Part shown: positions 25,022-33,149 of the stretch, piece by piece
Numbering within the stretch: position 1 is the stretch's first letter
Layout of the letters: the number at the start of each line of letters is the position of its first letter
Made by a program: the position numbers and the translations under genes
Source of the DNA: Planomonospora parontospora
GTDB taxonomy: Bacteria > Actinomycetota > Actinomycetes > Streptosporangiales > Streptosporangiaceae
DNA: 64,000 nt
Assembly (NCBI GenBank): GCA_014647935.1
Contig: BMQD01000012.1
Location: 62,001-126,000, forward strand
Reading direction: 5' to 3'
The notes under the pieces: model-generated
The model's input: only the letters and a program-made list of their open reading frames with translations
What the model was told of the DNA's origin: nothing
Databases searched by the model: none

Positions 25022-26254
25022 ATGCGCCGCTGCCTTGACGAACGCCAGCAAAGGTTCCTCGCGCTGGCAGACAAGGTGCTTCCCGCGTTCACCGAACGCG
25101 CGGCCCTCCACGACCGCGAGAACACCTTCCCCTTCGACAACTACGGTGATCTGCGCGACGCCGGGCTTCTGCGGCTGACGGTGCCCGAGGAACTGGGCGG
25201 TCTCGGCGCGGGCCAGGAGGAGATGCTGCTGGTGCTCGAACGGCTCGCGAGCGCCGACGGCGCCACCGCCCTGTCCTACGCCATGCACGTCGCCCCGCTC
25301 GGTTCGTGGGCGTTGACCTGGCGGCGCACCGGCGCACCGCCCCTCGCCCAGGTGCTGCAGCTGGCCGGGCAGGATCGGCTGGTACTGGCGGCGATCGCCA
25401 GCGAGATGGGCACCTCCAACCTCTTCGTCGACGCCAAGACCACCGCGACCCGCGTCGAGGGCGGCTACCGGATCACCGGCCGCAAGAATTTCGGCACCAA
25501 CAGCGCCGTCGCCTCCCTGTGGGCCACGACGGCCAGGTACGACGACCCCGACAACGGCCCCCGCCTGCTGATCCTGCTGGCGGACCCCTCCGCGCCGGGC
25601 GTCTCGATCGAGCAGACCTGGGACACGCTGGGCATGCGGGCCACGCAGAGCAACGATGTCGTCTTCGACGGGATGTTCGTGCCGGAACACGGCGTCGTCC
25701 AGTCGATACCGGTCGGCCACTTCGACGCCCAGGTCCTGGAGACCATCATCTGCTGGACCGCCCCCAGCTTCGGCGCCGTGTACACGGGCATCGCCGCGGG
25801 CGCACTGGAATGGACCCTGGGACAGATCCGTCGCAAAGGCCTCGAAAACGATCCCCGGATCCAGGACGCCGTCGCGGACGTGGAGATCATGCTGGAGGTG
25901 AACCGGAGCGTACTGGAGCGCCACGCCGCCGAGGTGTCCAGCCACCGCCTCATCGACCAGCTGACGGTGCAGGAAGGGCTGAGCCGCTGCGCCTTCGTGA
26001 AGAACGTCTGCACGAACAACGCCGCCGCCATCATGACGCGCCTCCTCGACGTCGTGGGCGGAGCGGCCTACATGCGGGGCCAGCCCTTCGAACGCATGTG
26101 GCGCGACGTCCAGGCGGGGCTGGTCATGCCCATCAACAACCGCACCGGAAAGGAATTGATCGGCGCGAGCTCGCTGGGCATCGCCGTCGCGCCCGTCGCC
26201 GCTCCGCAGATGCCGGGGATGCCCCCGGCCGGCGCCGAGGGGCGCACCCGATGA
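25022..26254 (+). CDS. Acyl-CoA dehydrogenase-like flavoprotein
   Basis: 410 residues with the ACAD layout: helical N-terminus (FDNYGDLRDAGLLRLTVPEELGG), FAD/substrate strand region (ASEMGTSNLFVDAKTTATRVEGGYRITGRKNFGTNS, DTLGMRATQSNDVVFDGMFVP) and helical C-terminus with VGGAAYMRGQPFERMWRDV. The usual catalytic Glu position is not obvious, so it may be a monooxygenase of the DszC/SfnC type as much as a dehydrogenase. It opens a five-gene operon with a phosphonate-type ABC transporter; its stop overlaps the next ATG. Confidence 0.75.
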   Translation: MRRCLDERQQRFLALADKVLPAFTERAALHDRENTFPFDNYGDLRDAGLLRLTVPEELGGLGAGQEEMLLVLERLASADGATALSYAMHVAPLGSWALTWRRTGAPPLAQVLQLAGQDRLVLAAIASEMGTSNLFVDAKTTATRVEGGYRITGRKNFGTNSAVASLWATTARYDDPDNGPRLLILLADPSAPGVSIEQTWDTLGMRATQSNDVVFDGMFVPEHGVVQSIPVGHFDAQVLETIICWTAPSFGAVYTGIAAGALEWTLGQIRRKGLENDPRIQDAVADVEIMLEVNRSVLERHAAEVSSHRLIDQLTVQEGLSRCAFVKNVCTNNAAAIMTRLLDVVGGAAYMRGQPFERMWRDVQAGLVMPINNRTGKELIGASSLGIAVAPVAAPQMPGMPPAGAEGRTR

Positions 26255-27162
26255 CGGCGACGGCATGGCGGGCGGCGCTGGCCGTGCTCTCCGCCCTGGC
26301 GTTGATGTCCACCGGGTGCTCGGCGGGAGGCGCGACCCATGCTCACGGCTCTCCGGGCACGCTTCGCGTCGGGATCATCCCCAACATCTCACCCGAGACG
26401 CAGCGCGCCCACTACGAACCCTTCCGCAAGTACCTCGCCGACCGGTTGAAGACCGACGTCGAACTCTTCGTCGCGACCAACTACGCCGGCGTCGTCTCCG
26501 CCCTGGCGGGCAAGAAGCTGGACATCGCCTACCTGGGCGGGCTGACCTACGTCCAGGCGGAGGCCCAGACGAAGGTCACGCCGCTCGTCACCGAGGTCGA
26601 CCAGGAGACCGGGACCCCCGAATACCTGTCGGCGATCGTGGCCAAGGCGGACGCCTCCTTCCGGTCGGCCAAGGACGTCGTGGCCGCCGGGGGGAAGTTC
26701 GCGTTCGGAGACGTCAGTTCCACCTCCGGCAGCCTCTACCCCCGCGTCATGCTCGTCGACGCCGGCGCACGCTGCCAGACCGGTGACCTCACCGCGTGCC
26801 CGCCGCTCGCCTCGGTCGCCTTCACCGGCGGGCATGACGCGACGGCGCAGGCGGTGGCCTCCGGCAGCGTCGACGCAGGGGGCATCGAGTTGCGGATCCT
26901 GCACCGTCTCGAAAAGCAGGGCAGCGTTCCGAAGGGAGCACTCAAAGTCGTGGAGACCCGCGAAGTGATGGGCTACCCGTGGGTCGCCGGCCCGGATCTG
27001 ACCGGTGAAACCCGCGATGCCGTGATCAACGCGTTCACCGCGATGTCCGATCCCAAGCTCTTGGATCTCATGCGCGCCAAGGCCTACGTGAAGGTGTCGG
27101 CCGCCGATTACGCCGACGTCCGCAAGCAGGCGACCGACCTCGGCCTCCTGACGGCTCCATGA
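26251..27162 (+). CDS. Phosphonate-type (PhnD-like) ABC substrate-binding lipoprotein
   Basis: 303 residues. Lipoprotein signal: hydrophobic core and lipobox LMSTGC at about 22-26. The mature part is PhnD/TauA-like (LRVGIIPNISPETQRAHYEPFRKYLADRL, DIAYLGGLTYVQA, FGDVSSTSGSLYPRVML). It binds an oxyanion or a phosphonate/sulfonate-like ligand outside the cell and delivers it to the permease. ATG overlaps the preceding stop. Ligand unknown; the chalcogen-related neighbours suggest testing selenium or sulfur compounds. Confidence 0.85.
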   Translation: MTATAWRAALAVLSALALMSTGCSAGGATHAHGSPGTLRVGIIPNISPETQRAHYEPFRKYLADRLKTDVELFVATNYAGVVSALAGKKLDIAYLGGLTYVQAEAQTKVTPLVTEVDQETGTPEYLSAIVAKADASFRSAKDVVAAGGKFAFGDVSSTSGSLYPRVMLVDAGARCQTGDLTACPPLASVAFTGGHDATAQAVASGSVDAGGIELRILHRLEKQGSVPKGALKVVETREVMGYPWVAGPDLTGETRDAVINAFTAMSDPKLLDLMRAKAYVKVSAADYADVRKQATDLGLLTAP

Positions 27163-27929
27163 CCGCAGAGGAGAAGAGCCGGGCGATGGACCTGGAGCTG
27201 TCCGGCGTCCATGTCGGATTCGGCGACCGCCCCGTGCTCGGCGGTGTGAGTCTCAGTGTGGCACCCGGAGAGCAGGTGGCCCTGCTCGGCCCCTCGGGAG
27301 CCGGCAAGACGACCTTGTTGCGCGTGGTCGTGGGAGCCGTCATCCCCTCACGCGGGACGGTGAGAGCCGACGGGATCGACCCCCTCGGCTCCCGCGCCGA
27401 CCTGACCCGGGTGAGGCGGTCCATCGGCTGCGTGCGCCAGCGCGACGACCTGGTCAACGGACTGACCGCCCGCACCAACATCCTCGCCGCGGCCGCCTAC
27501 GAGTGGAGGCTCACGGAGTGGGCGGCCGTACTCGTGGGCGCCGTTCCGCGGCGGTTCGCCGGGCGGTTGCGCGAACTCGCCCACCGGCACGAGATCGAGC
27601 CGCTGCTCGCGGCGAGAGTCGAGAGGCTGTCCGGCGGAGAACGGCAGCGAGTGGCTCTCGCCCGGGCACTGCTCACCCGCCCCCGCCTCATCCTCGCGGA
27701 CGAGTGCACCTCCGGCCTGGACCCGGTCCGCACGGCCGTCGCGCTCGACCACCTTCAGCGGTCCGGCGCGACCCTCCTGGCGACCACGCACGACCTCGGT
27801 GTGGCCAGGAACTTCGAGCGGGTGGTGGCCCTGCGGGACGGGAAGATCGTTTTCGACGGCAAGCCGCCGGACGCCGAAGAGGTGGAGCGCATCTACGGCA
27901 GGTTCGCACCTGAGGGGATGCTGACATGA
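27159..27929 (+). CDS. PhnC-like ABC transporter ATPase
   Basis: 256 residues: Walker A GPSGAGKTT (about 46), Q-loop CVRQRDD, signature LSGGERQRVALARAL, Walker B LILADECTSGLDP, H-loop ATTHDLG. The Walker B Glu is in DECTSGLD. Partner of the PhnD-like and PhnE-like proteins; overlaps both neighbours by ATGA. Confidence 0.9.
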   Translation: MTAEEKSRAMDLELSGVHVGFGDRPVLGGVSLSVAPGEQVALLGPSGAGKTTLLRVVVGAVIPSRGTVRADGIDPLGSRADLTRVRRSIGCVRQRDDLVNGLTARTNILAAAAYEWRLTEWAAVLVGAVPRRFAGRLRELAHRHEIEPLLAARVERLSGGERQRVALARALLTRPRLILADECTSGLDPVRTAVALDHLQRSGATLLATTHDLGVARNFERVVALRDGKIVFDGKPPDAEEVERIYGRFAPEGMLT

Positions 27930-28798
27930 CATCGAACGACCAGCTCCTCGCCTGGCAGTCCCGAACCGCCTGGAGACCCCTGCGCTGGATCCTGGCCGTG
28001 GTGATCACCGCGGTCGTGGTCTGGTCCTTTTCCGGGACCGGTATCGGCCTGGCCTCCCTGATCGAGGGCAGAGCCGGGGCCGCTCAGCTGGTATCGGGGC
28101 TCTTCCCTCCCGATCTCGACGCCGAACTGCTCAGCCGGGTCGCCACCGCGATGGCGGAGACCGTACAGATATCCGTGGCGGCGCTCGTGTTCGGAGCCGT
28201 GATCGGCCTGCCTCTGGCCGTCGTGATGGCCGGCAACGTCCAAGCCCCCCGCTGGCTGTCGGCCATCGCGAGGGGAATCGCCACCATGCTGCGCAGTGTC
28301 CACGAACTTCTGTGGGCGCTGCTGTTCGTGGCGACGGTCGGCTTGGGGCCGGCGGCCGGCGTCTACGCGATCAGCCTGCACTCCGCCGGAGTACTGGCCA
28401 AGCTCTGCTCGGAGCAGTTGGAGGCGGTGGACCCCGCTCCGGTGGAGACCATGCGGCTCACCGGAGGCTCCCGTCTGACCACGGCTCTGCTCGCCGTCAT
28501 CCCGCAGAGCCGCGCTCATCTCGCCTCCCAGGTGCTCTACCAGTGGGAGTGCAACATCCGCAGCTCAGTGGTGATCGGCTTCGTCGGAGCCGGAGGGATC
28601 GGGCAGGCGCTCGGAGTCGCGCTGCACCTGTTCCGCTACCAGGAACTGGCCACCTTGGTGGCATCGGTGGTGATCCTCGTCATCGGGGTCGACCGGATAT
28701 CCAAGATCTTCCGGAGCCGTCTGGGCGCGGCGTCCGGGCGCGTGACCGACACCGCGTCACGCCCGCTTCGATCACTCCTCGGAAGGAGCACCAGATGA
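27926..28798 (+). CDS. PhnE-like ABC transporter permease
   Basis: 290 residues with about six membrane segments and the EAA-type loop (ALEAVDPAPVETMRLTGGSRL equivalent, then GFVGAGGIGQAL). Forms the membrane channel of the transporter. ATG overlaps the ATPase stop and its own stop overlaps the DsrE-like start. Confidence 0.88.
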   Translation: MTSNDQLLAWQSRTAWRPLRWILAVVITAVVVWSFSGTGIGLASLIEGRAGAAQLVSGLFPPDLDAELLSRVATAMAETVQISVAALVFGAVIGLPLAVVMAGNVQAPRWLSAIARGIATMLRSVHELLWALLFVATVGLGPAAGVYAISLHSAGVLAKLCSEQLEAVDPAPVETMRLTGGSRLTTALLAVIPQSRAHLASQVLYQWECNIRSSVVIGFVGAGGIGQALGVALHLFRYQELATLVASVVILVIGVDRISKIFRSRLGAASGRVTDTASRPLRSLLGRSTR

Positions 28799-29145
28799 AG
28801 TTCCTATTCGTCCTGCATGAGCCGCCGTACGGCAGTGAGCGGACCTACAACGGCATCCGCTGGGCCAGGCAGATGCTGGAGGAAGACGGTAACGAGGTGA
28901 AGGTCTTCCTGTTCGGTGACGCCGTGGTCTCCGCGACGGCCGGGCACAAGACTCCCAACGGCTACTACAACGTCGCGAGCATGATCCGGGGCCTGGTGGG
29001 CAAGGAGGCCGAAGTCGGCTGCTGCGGCGCGTGCCTGGACGCGCGCGGCATCAGCGAGGAGAGCGTGGCGGTGGGAACGCACCGCTCCTCGATGAAGGAG
29101 CTGGCGCAGTGGACCACCTGGGCGGATAGGACCATCAGCGTCTGA
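28795..29145 (+). CDS. DsrE/DsrF-like sulfur-relay protein
   Basis: 116 residues of the DsrE fold: MKFLFVLHEPPYGSERTYNGIRWA, VKVFLFGDAVV, and the Cys-rich EVGCCGACLDARGI. The conserved Cys of DsrE proteins carries persulfide; here there are three (C-C-x-x-C), all TGC codons. Last gene of the acyl-CoA-dehydrogenase/ABC operon, translationally coupled. It suggests the imported compound carries sulfur or selenium; DsrE-like selenoproteins are known, but none of these codons is UGU. Confidence 0.82.
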   Translation: MKFLFVLHEPPYGSERTYNGIRWARQMLEEDGNEVKVFLFGDAVVSATAGHKTPNGYYNVASMIRGLVGKEAEVGCCGACLDARGISEESVAVGTHRSSMKELAQWTTWADRTISV

Positions 29146-29159
29146 CGGCGGCGAAGTGA

Positions 29160-29199
29160 CACCGGCCGGGGGACCTCGGGGAGGCCCGCCCGGCCGGTG
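29160..29199. terminator. Bidirectional terminator hairpin
   Basis: CACCGGCCGGG and CCCGGCCGGTG form a perfect 11-bp stem with an 18-nt loop, in the 59-nt gap between two convergent genes. Confidence 0.7.
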
Positions 29200-29204
29200 C
29201 GCGC

Positions 29205-30590
29205 TCAGGCCAGAGCGGCCATCGCGCGGATCGCGCGCTCGACTTCCTGGGGGCTGGTGACGATGCTGGGGCCGAATCTGACGAAGGACTCGCGGTAGGG
29301 CGTCTCGGCGGCCGAGATGCGGTGCTCGGCCGCGAGCTTCTGGACGACCGCCTCGGGCTCCAGGCCCTGCACGGCGCAGCAGATGATTCCTGCGGACAGC
29401 TCGGCGGAGCGCGGCGTGACGAGGCGCACGTGAGCCAGTCCGGCGAGCCCTTCCTTGAGCTGGTCGGCTTGAGACCGGACCCGTGCCGCGATGCGGTCCA
29501 GGCCGATGGACCGGTGGAACTCCACCGCCTTCGCCAGCGCCCAGCGGTGCTCGAAGGAGTGGTAGCCGCCGGGGGTCGCCAGGTCTCCCGGCGCGCCCTT
29601 CGGCGGCTGGTCTGTCAGCCATCCGGTGAACGCGGGCATCGAGAAGCTCGGCACCACCGGCTGGAACCGGGCCCAGGCTTCGGGCCGGCCCCACACGAAG
29701 CCCGTTCCTCGAGGACCGAACAGCCATTTGTGGGTGCCGGTCATGAAGAAGTCGCATCCCAGGTCCTGCATCGTCGCGTTCTCGGCGGCGAACCCGTGCA
29801 CGCCGTCGACGCAGAGGAGCACGCGGTCTGCTTCGTCGCGTCTCGCGTTGATCTCGGCTATGGCCGCGGCCACCTGCTTGACCGGTAGCTTCACCCCGGT
29901 GCTCGAGTACACCCAGCTCACCGCCACGGCCCGGGTCCGGGAGGTGATCGCGGCCCGGATCCGGTTCACGAGCTCGTCGGCGGAGACGGCCGCCGGGGCG
30001 TCGTAGAGCTTGATCGTGCGGACCACCACGCCGTCGGCCTGCGCCCGCAGGCGCAGGGACTCGTGGGTGGAGTAGAACTCGTGCTCGGTCGTCACGACCT
30101 CGTCACCGGCCCGGAGCCGCAGGCCGCGGTAGACCAGCCCGATCCCCATCGTCGTGCTGTCGGTGAGCGCTATCTCCTCCGGCTTCGCGCCGACGTAGCC
30201 GGCCAGGGCCTTCCTGACCGCGTCGCTGTACTGGAAGTCCGCCATCCCGAGCCCGTACTGCTGAGGATGGGTGTCCAGGCCGTCGCGGAAGTGTTTGATC
30301 GCCGCGGTGACGGGCGCGGGGTGGGAGGCCAGCATGAACGCGGAGAAGTGGGCGTAGCGCCGGGTGAGGGGGAATTGGGCGCGCACCGACTCCCAGCTGC
30401 GCGGGTTCAGGCGCGGTGTCTGCGCTCGCGCTTCGCGTGTCGGTGTGTCGGCCGTCGCCGACGAGCAGCCTGCCGAGAGCAGGCCGGCGCCGGCGAGCGC
30501 TCCGCCGAGCAGGAGCCCTCGCCGGTCGACTCCGTTTCCGGCCGTGCCACGTTCGTCGCACGAAGTGGCTTGAACATTCCGGTCTGTCAC
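29205..30590 (-). CDS. Exported class V aminotransferase/cysteine desulfurase-like PLP enzyme
   Basis: 461 residues. N-terminus DRRGLLLGGALAGAGLLSAGC has a twin-arginine motif and a lipobox Cys (about residue 42), so it should be a Tat-exported lipoprotein. The body is the class V aminotransferase fold (SufS/selenocysteine-lyase/isopenicillin N epimerase group): TDSTTMGIGLVYRGL, TTEHEFYSTHESL, VSWVYSSTGVKLP, DGVHGFAAENA and the PLP lysine in FFMTGTHKWLFGPRGTGF. The usual desulfurase Cys loop is not evident. Two 18-bp operator copies lie upstream, divergent from a YCII gene. Substrate unknown. Confidence 0.8.
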   Translation of the reverse strand: MTDRNVQATSCDERGTAGNGVDRRGLLLGGALAGAGLLSAGCSSATADTPTREARAQTPRLNPRSWESVRAQFPLTRRYAHFSAFMLASHPAPVTAAIKHFRDGLDTHPQQYGLGMADFQYSDAVRKALAGYVGAKPEEIALTDSTTMGIGLVYRGLRLRAGDEVVTTEHEFYSTHESLRLRAQADGVVVRTIKLYDAPAAVSADELVNRIRAAITSRTRAVAVSWVYSSTGVKLPVKQVAAAIAEINARRDEADRVLLCVDGVHGFAAENATMQDLGCDFFMTGTHKWLFGPRGTGFVWGRPEAWARFQPVVPSFSMPAFTGWLTDQPPKGAPGDLATPGGYHSFEHRWALAKAVEFHRSIGLDRIAARVRSQADQLKEGLAGLAHVRLVTPRSAELSAGIICCAVQGLEPEAVVQKLAAEHRISAAETPYRESFVRFGPSIVTSPQEVERAIRAMAALA

Positions 30591-30633
30591 AACGCCTCCT
30601 GTGCACTCGCCTCCACGGCGATCAGCGCCAGGA

Positions 30634-30651
30634 GACTATATTTTTCTGAAG
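30634..30651 (-). promoter_or_regulatory. 18-bp operator copy (site 6)
   Basis: ACTATATTTTTCTGAAGC, one base off ACT-N12-AGT, 28 bp from site 7. Nearest the aminotransferase start (30590). Confidence 0.5.
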
Positions 30652-30658
30652 CGTATCA

Positions 30659-30687
30659 TTTGACTATATATATCTGAAGTAAGTGAT
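30659..30687 (+). promoter_or_regulatory. Promoter with 18-bp operator (site 7)
   Basis: TTGACT (30659-30664), 17-bp spacer, GTGATT (30682-30687). Operator ACTATATATATCTGAAGT at 30662-30679. Directed to the YCII gene, leader about 110 nt. Confidence 0.6.
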
Positions 30688-30802
30688 TTGTCTCCTTTAT
30701 GGTGATTGCCTGCCTTACGCATCGATGCTGAGGCTCGAACCCGATCGCTTCATCTGTCGAAATGCGGTGTTTGTCGTTCGTCTCTTAGATGGAGGTGCTC
30801 AC

Positions 30803-31144
30803 ATGCGATACGCCCTTGTGTTCCGTGACGCAGAGCAGGCCGGAAGGAGGTGGGAGGCGATGGGTGATGACGAGCAGGACCTGCAGTTCGAGAAGGTCGA
30901 CCGCTGGTTCGCGGCCCACGCGAGCAAGATCACAACGTTCCGTCGGCTGAAGTCCATCGAAACCGCCACGACGGTGCGCCGGGGGACCGAAGAAGGGCTC
31001 CGTGTGATCGACGGCCCGTTCTGCGAAGACCGGGAGGCGGTCAGCGGTTACATCGAAGTCGACGCCGCCGACCTCGACGAAGTCCTCACCATGTTGCGCA
31101 CCTGGCCGGGTGCCGCGACGGTCGAGGTCCGTCCCGTCAGATGA
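30803..31144 (+). CDS. YCII-related protein
   Basis: 113 residues of the YCII/DGPF family: MRYALVFRDAE, the central VIDGPFCEDREAVSGYIEVDAADLDEVLTMLRTWPGA, and EVRPV at the end. Members are small dimeric enzymes or sigma-factor partners with a conserved His/Asp pair. A GGAGGTG site directly precedes the ATG. Under site 7 of the HxlR-type operators, divergent from the exported PLP enzyme. Confidence 0.8.
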   Translation: MRYALVFRDAEQAGRRWEAMGDDEQDLQFEKVDRWFAAHASKITTFRRLKSIETATTVRRGTEEGLRVIDGPFCEDREAVSGYIEVDAADLDEVLTMLRTWPGAATVEVRPVR

Positions 31145-31622
31145 GAGATCGGGCGGAACGGCCGAGGCGGATCATCGGGATACCGGCCCGGCGCACGTCT
31201 TTCCCATCCCGACCACTGCGAGCAGTTCGAAGTCGGTGGCCGGGGCGGCCGTCTTCATGCCGTGGACTGCGCCAACTGTGAACCCTCGCCTCGGGGAACG
31301 GGTGCCGGTCGCTGCGCGGCTTTCGCCGTGCCGATGGTCGACCGAGCGGGAGACCTGCATCCGGCGGACCATCCGGCCGGTTCGGCTCATCGTTGAATCA
31401 CCCGGCCCCACCGGGCTCCAGCGGGGATCGGTCCATATCGCGAACTGCCGAACCTTCTGACAGTTGACGCTAACGGAAGAGGCGACATACGCTCCCTATG
31501 TACCCTTTCCGACAAACAGGAAATTTCGGATAATTACGGACCGTATCGTCCATTGCGAGCTGAACGACCGCTGATTCCGAGTGGTCGTCCACGGAATCCG
31601 CTTCCCCTGATGGAGACCTTTC
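31145..31622. other. Gene-poor stretch with one promoter
   Basis: Besides the promoter at 31458-31492 I see no credible gene. Short open frames on both strands (for example 31172-31411) lack ribosome sites and family matches; they could be remnants. Confidence 0.4.
31458..31492 (+). promoter_or_regulatory. Promoter element shared with 7840-7853
   Basis: TGACAGTTGACGCT (31458-31471) with -35 TTGACG and -10 TACGCT after 18 bp. It lies about 150 nt before the ferredoxin-type subunit gene, the same distance as its twin before the DHA2 exporter. Confidence 0.5.
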
Positions 31623-32240
31623 ATGGCTCGTCTCGGCATGCTCGTCGACCTGAACACCTGCATCGGCTGCCACGCCTGCTCCGTGGCCTGTAAGGCGGAA
31701 TTCGACGTCCCCCTCGGCGTCTTCAGGGACACCGTGAAATACGTCGAGCACGGCTCCTACCCGCAGGCCACCCGGCACTTCATCCCGGTGCTGTGCAATC
31801 ACTGCGAGGACGCCCCCTGCCTCAACGCCTGCCCGACCGGGGCGGTGGTGCGTCTCGAGGACGGCGAGGTCACCATCGAAGAGGGCGACTGCAATCTCAA
31901 CAGGGCATGCATGTCGGCCTGCCCGTACGGTGCCATCTACGTCGACGTCGACAAGGGCGCTGCGCAGAAGTGCACCTTCTGCACGCATCGCACGGCGGAG
32001 GGACGGCAACCGGCGTGCGTCGACGCGTGTCCCACCAACTGCCGGATCTTCGGGGACCTGGACGACGCCGACAGCGCGATCGCGAAGAAAGCGGCCGCGA
32101 ACGACGTCGCCGTCTGGAAGGAAAGCGAGGGCACACGACCTCGCGTGCTCTACATCGACCCGAGAAACGCGCTCAGCCTGATCGCCGACGCGGGAGTGCA
32201 GGTGGATCAGTCGGTCGACCTGCCGGGCGAGAGGGCATGA
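31623..32240 (+). CDS. Four-cluster ferredoxin subunit of molybdenum oxidoreductase (PsrB/DmsB-like)
   Basis: 205 residues with four Cys groups for 4Fe-4S clusters: CIGCHACSVAC, CNHCEDAPCLNACP, CNLNRACMSACP and CTFCTHR...ACVDACPTNC. It passes electrons between the membrane subunit and the catalytic subunit. Two Cys codons here are TGT (SVAC, DACP), at iron ligands, so UGU must mostly mean Cys. Its stop overlaps the NrfD-like start. Confidence 0.92.
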   Translation: MARLGMLVDLNTCIGCHACSVACKAEFDVPLGVFRDTVKYVEHGSYPQATRHFIPVLCNHCEDAPCLNACPTGAVVRLEDGEVTIEEGDCNLNRACMSACPYGAIYVDVDKGAAQKCTFCTHRTAEGRQPACVDACPTNCRIFGDLDDADSAIAKKAAANDVAVWKESEGTRPRVLYIDPRNALSLIADAGVQVDQSVDLPGERA

Positions 32241-33139
32241 CGGTGCCGCACCCTGCCCAGGCTCCTCTCCCCGAGGCGGCGTGGGGCCCGCTCCTGGCGT
32301 CCTACGTCGTCCTCGTCGGCCTTCCCAGCGGTGTGACGCTGACGACGTGGTGGCTGGGGCGACAACGCCTCTCGGAGGCGGCGGCAATCGACCGTTACGG
32401 AGCGTGGGGGGCGATGGGGGCACTCGCTCTCATCAGTGTGCTCCTGATCTTCGACCTGGGACGCCCTGAGCGCTTCTACTCGATGATCACTCGTTTCGAC
32501 AATCTCGGTTCCCCCCTCGCTGTCGGAGCCAAGCTCATCGCCGCCAAGATGTTCCTGCTCGCCGTCCTCATCTACGGATTCGAGCGCGGCCGGCGATCCG
32601 CGAATGCGGCGGAGCCGATGGCGGCAGGCAGGAAGACCGGCTCTGTCCTGGCCTGGGTCGTCGTCTTCATCAGCTTCGCCCTCGCCGTCTACCCTGCTTC
32701 CCTGCTGTCGCGATCGTGGGCCTCACCGCTGGCCGACAGCAGCGGCTCAGCGCTGATCTTCCTCATCACGGCGCTGCTCATGGGAGCGGCGGCGGTTCTC
32801 CTCACCGTCTCCGTGCTGGGCACCGTTCCCGGCACACGAGAACTCCTCCACGCCGGTCGTCGGGCGTTGCTCCTCCTGCTCGGATGCTTCGCCGTCACGC
32901 TGCTGTTCGAGATGCTCTCGCTGGCGGGAAGAGCGCCGGACCGGCTTCTGGCCGGGGAGGTCCTCACCGGAGGGTCGGCCGCGATGTTCTGGGGCGTCGT
33001 GGTGGCGGGCGGCATCGCCGTTCCCGCGGTGGGACTGCTGTTCTTCCGTACTCACCGAAAGGCCGTCTTCGTGAGTGCCGTCGCGGTGCTGGCCGGTGCC
33101 GCGGCGACCCGATACCTGCTCTTCGCCGTCGGTCAGTGA
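32237..33139 (+). CDS. NrfD/PsrC-like membrane anchor subunit
   Basis: 300 residues, eight predicted membrane segments, with the NrfD-family start LPEAAWGPLLASYVVLVGLPSGVTL and LIFDLGRPERFYSMI. It exchanges electrons with the quinone pool and anchors the complex. ATGA overlap with the ferredoxin subunit, 10 nt to the catalytic subunit. Confidence 0.85.
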   Translation: MTVPHPAQAPLPEAAWGPLLASYVVLVGLPSGVTLTTWWLGRQRLSEAAAIDRYGAWGAMGALALISVLLIFDLGRPERFYSMITRFDNLGSPLAVGAKLIAAKMFLLAVLIYGFERGRRSANAAEPMAAGRKTGSVLAWVVVFISFALAVYPASLLSRSWASPLADSSGSALIFLITALLMGAAAVLLTVSVLGTVPGTRELLHAGRRALLLLLGCFAVTLLFEMLSLAGRAPDRLLAGEVLTGGSAAMFWGVVVAGGIAVPAVGLLFFRTHRKAVFVSAVAVLAGAAATRYLLFAVGQ

Positions 33140-33149
33140 GGAATCGATC

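Noticed and set aside
28795-29145. DsrE-like protein as a selenoprotein
   Set aside because: All three Cys codons are TGC.
31680-32040. TGT codons in the ferredoxin subunit as Sec
   Set aside because: They encode iron-sulfur ligands in a conserved Cys pattern, so UGU is Cys there. Sec at UGU, if real, must depend on local signals.
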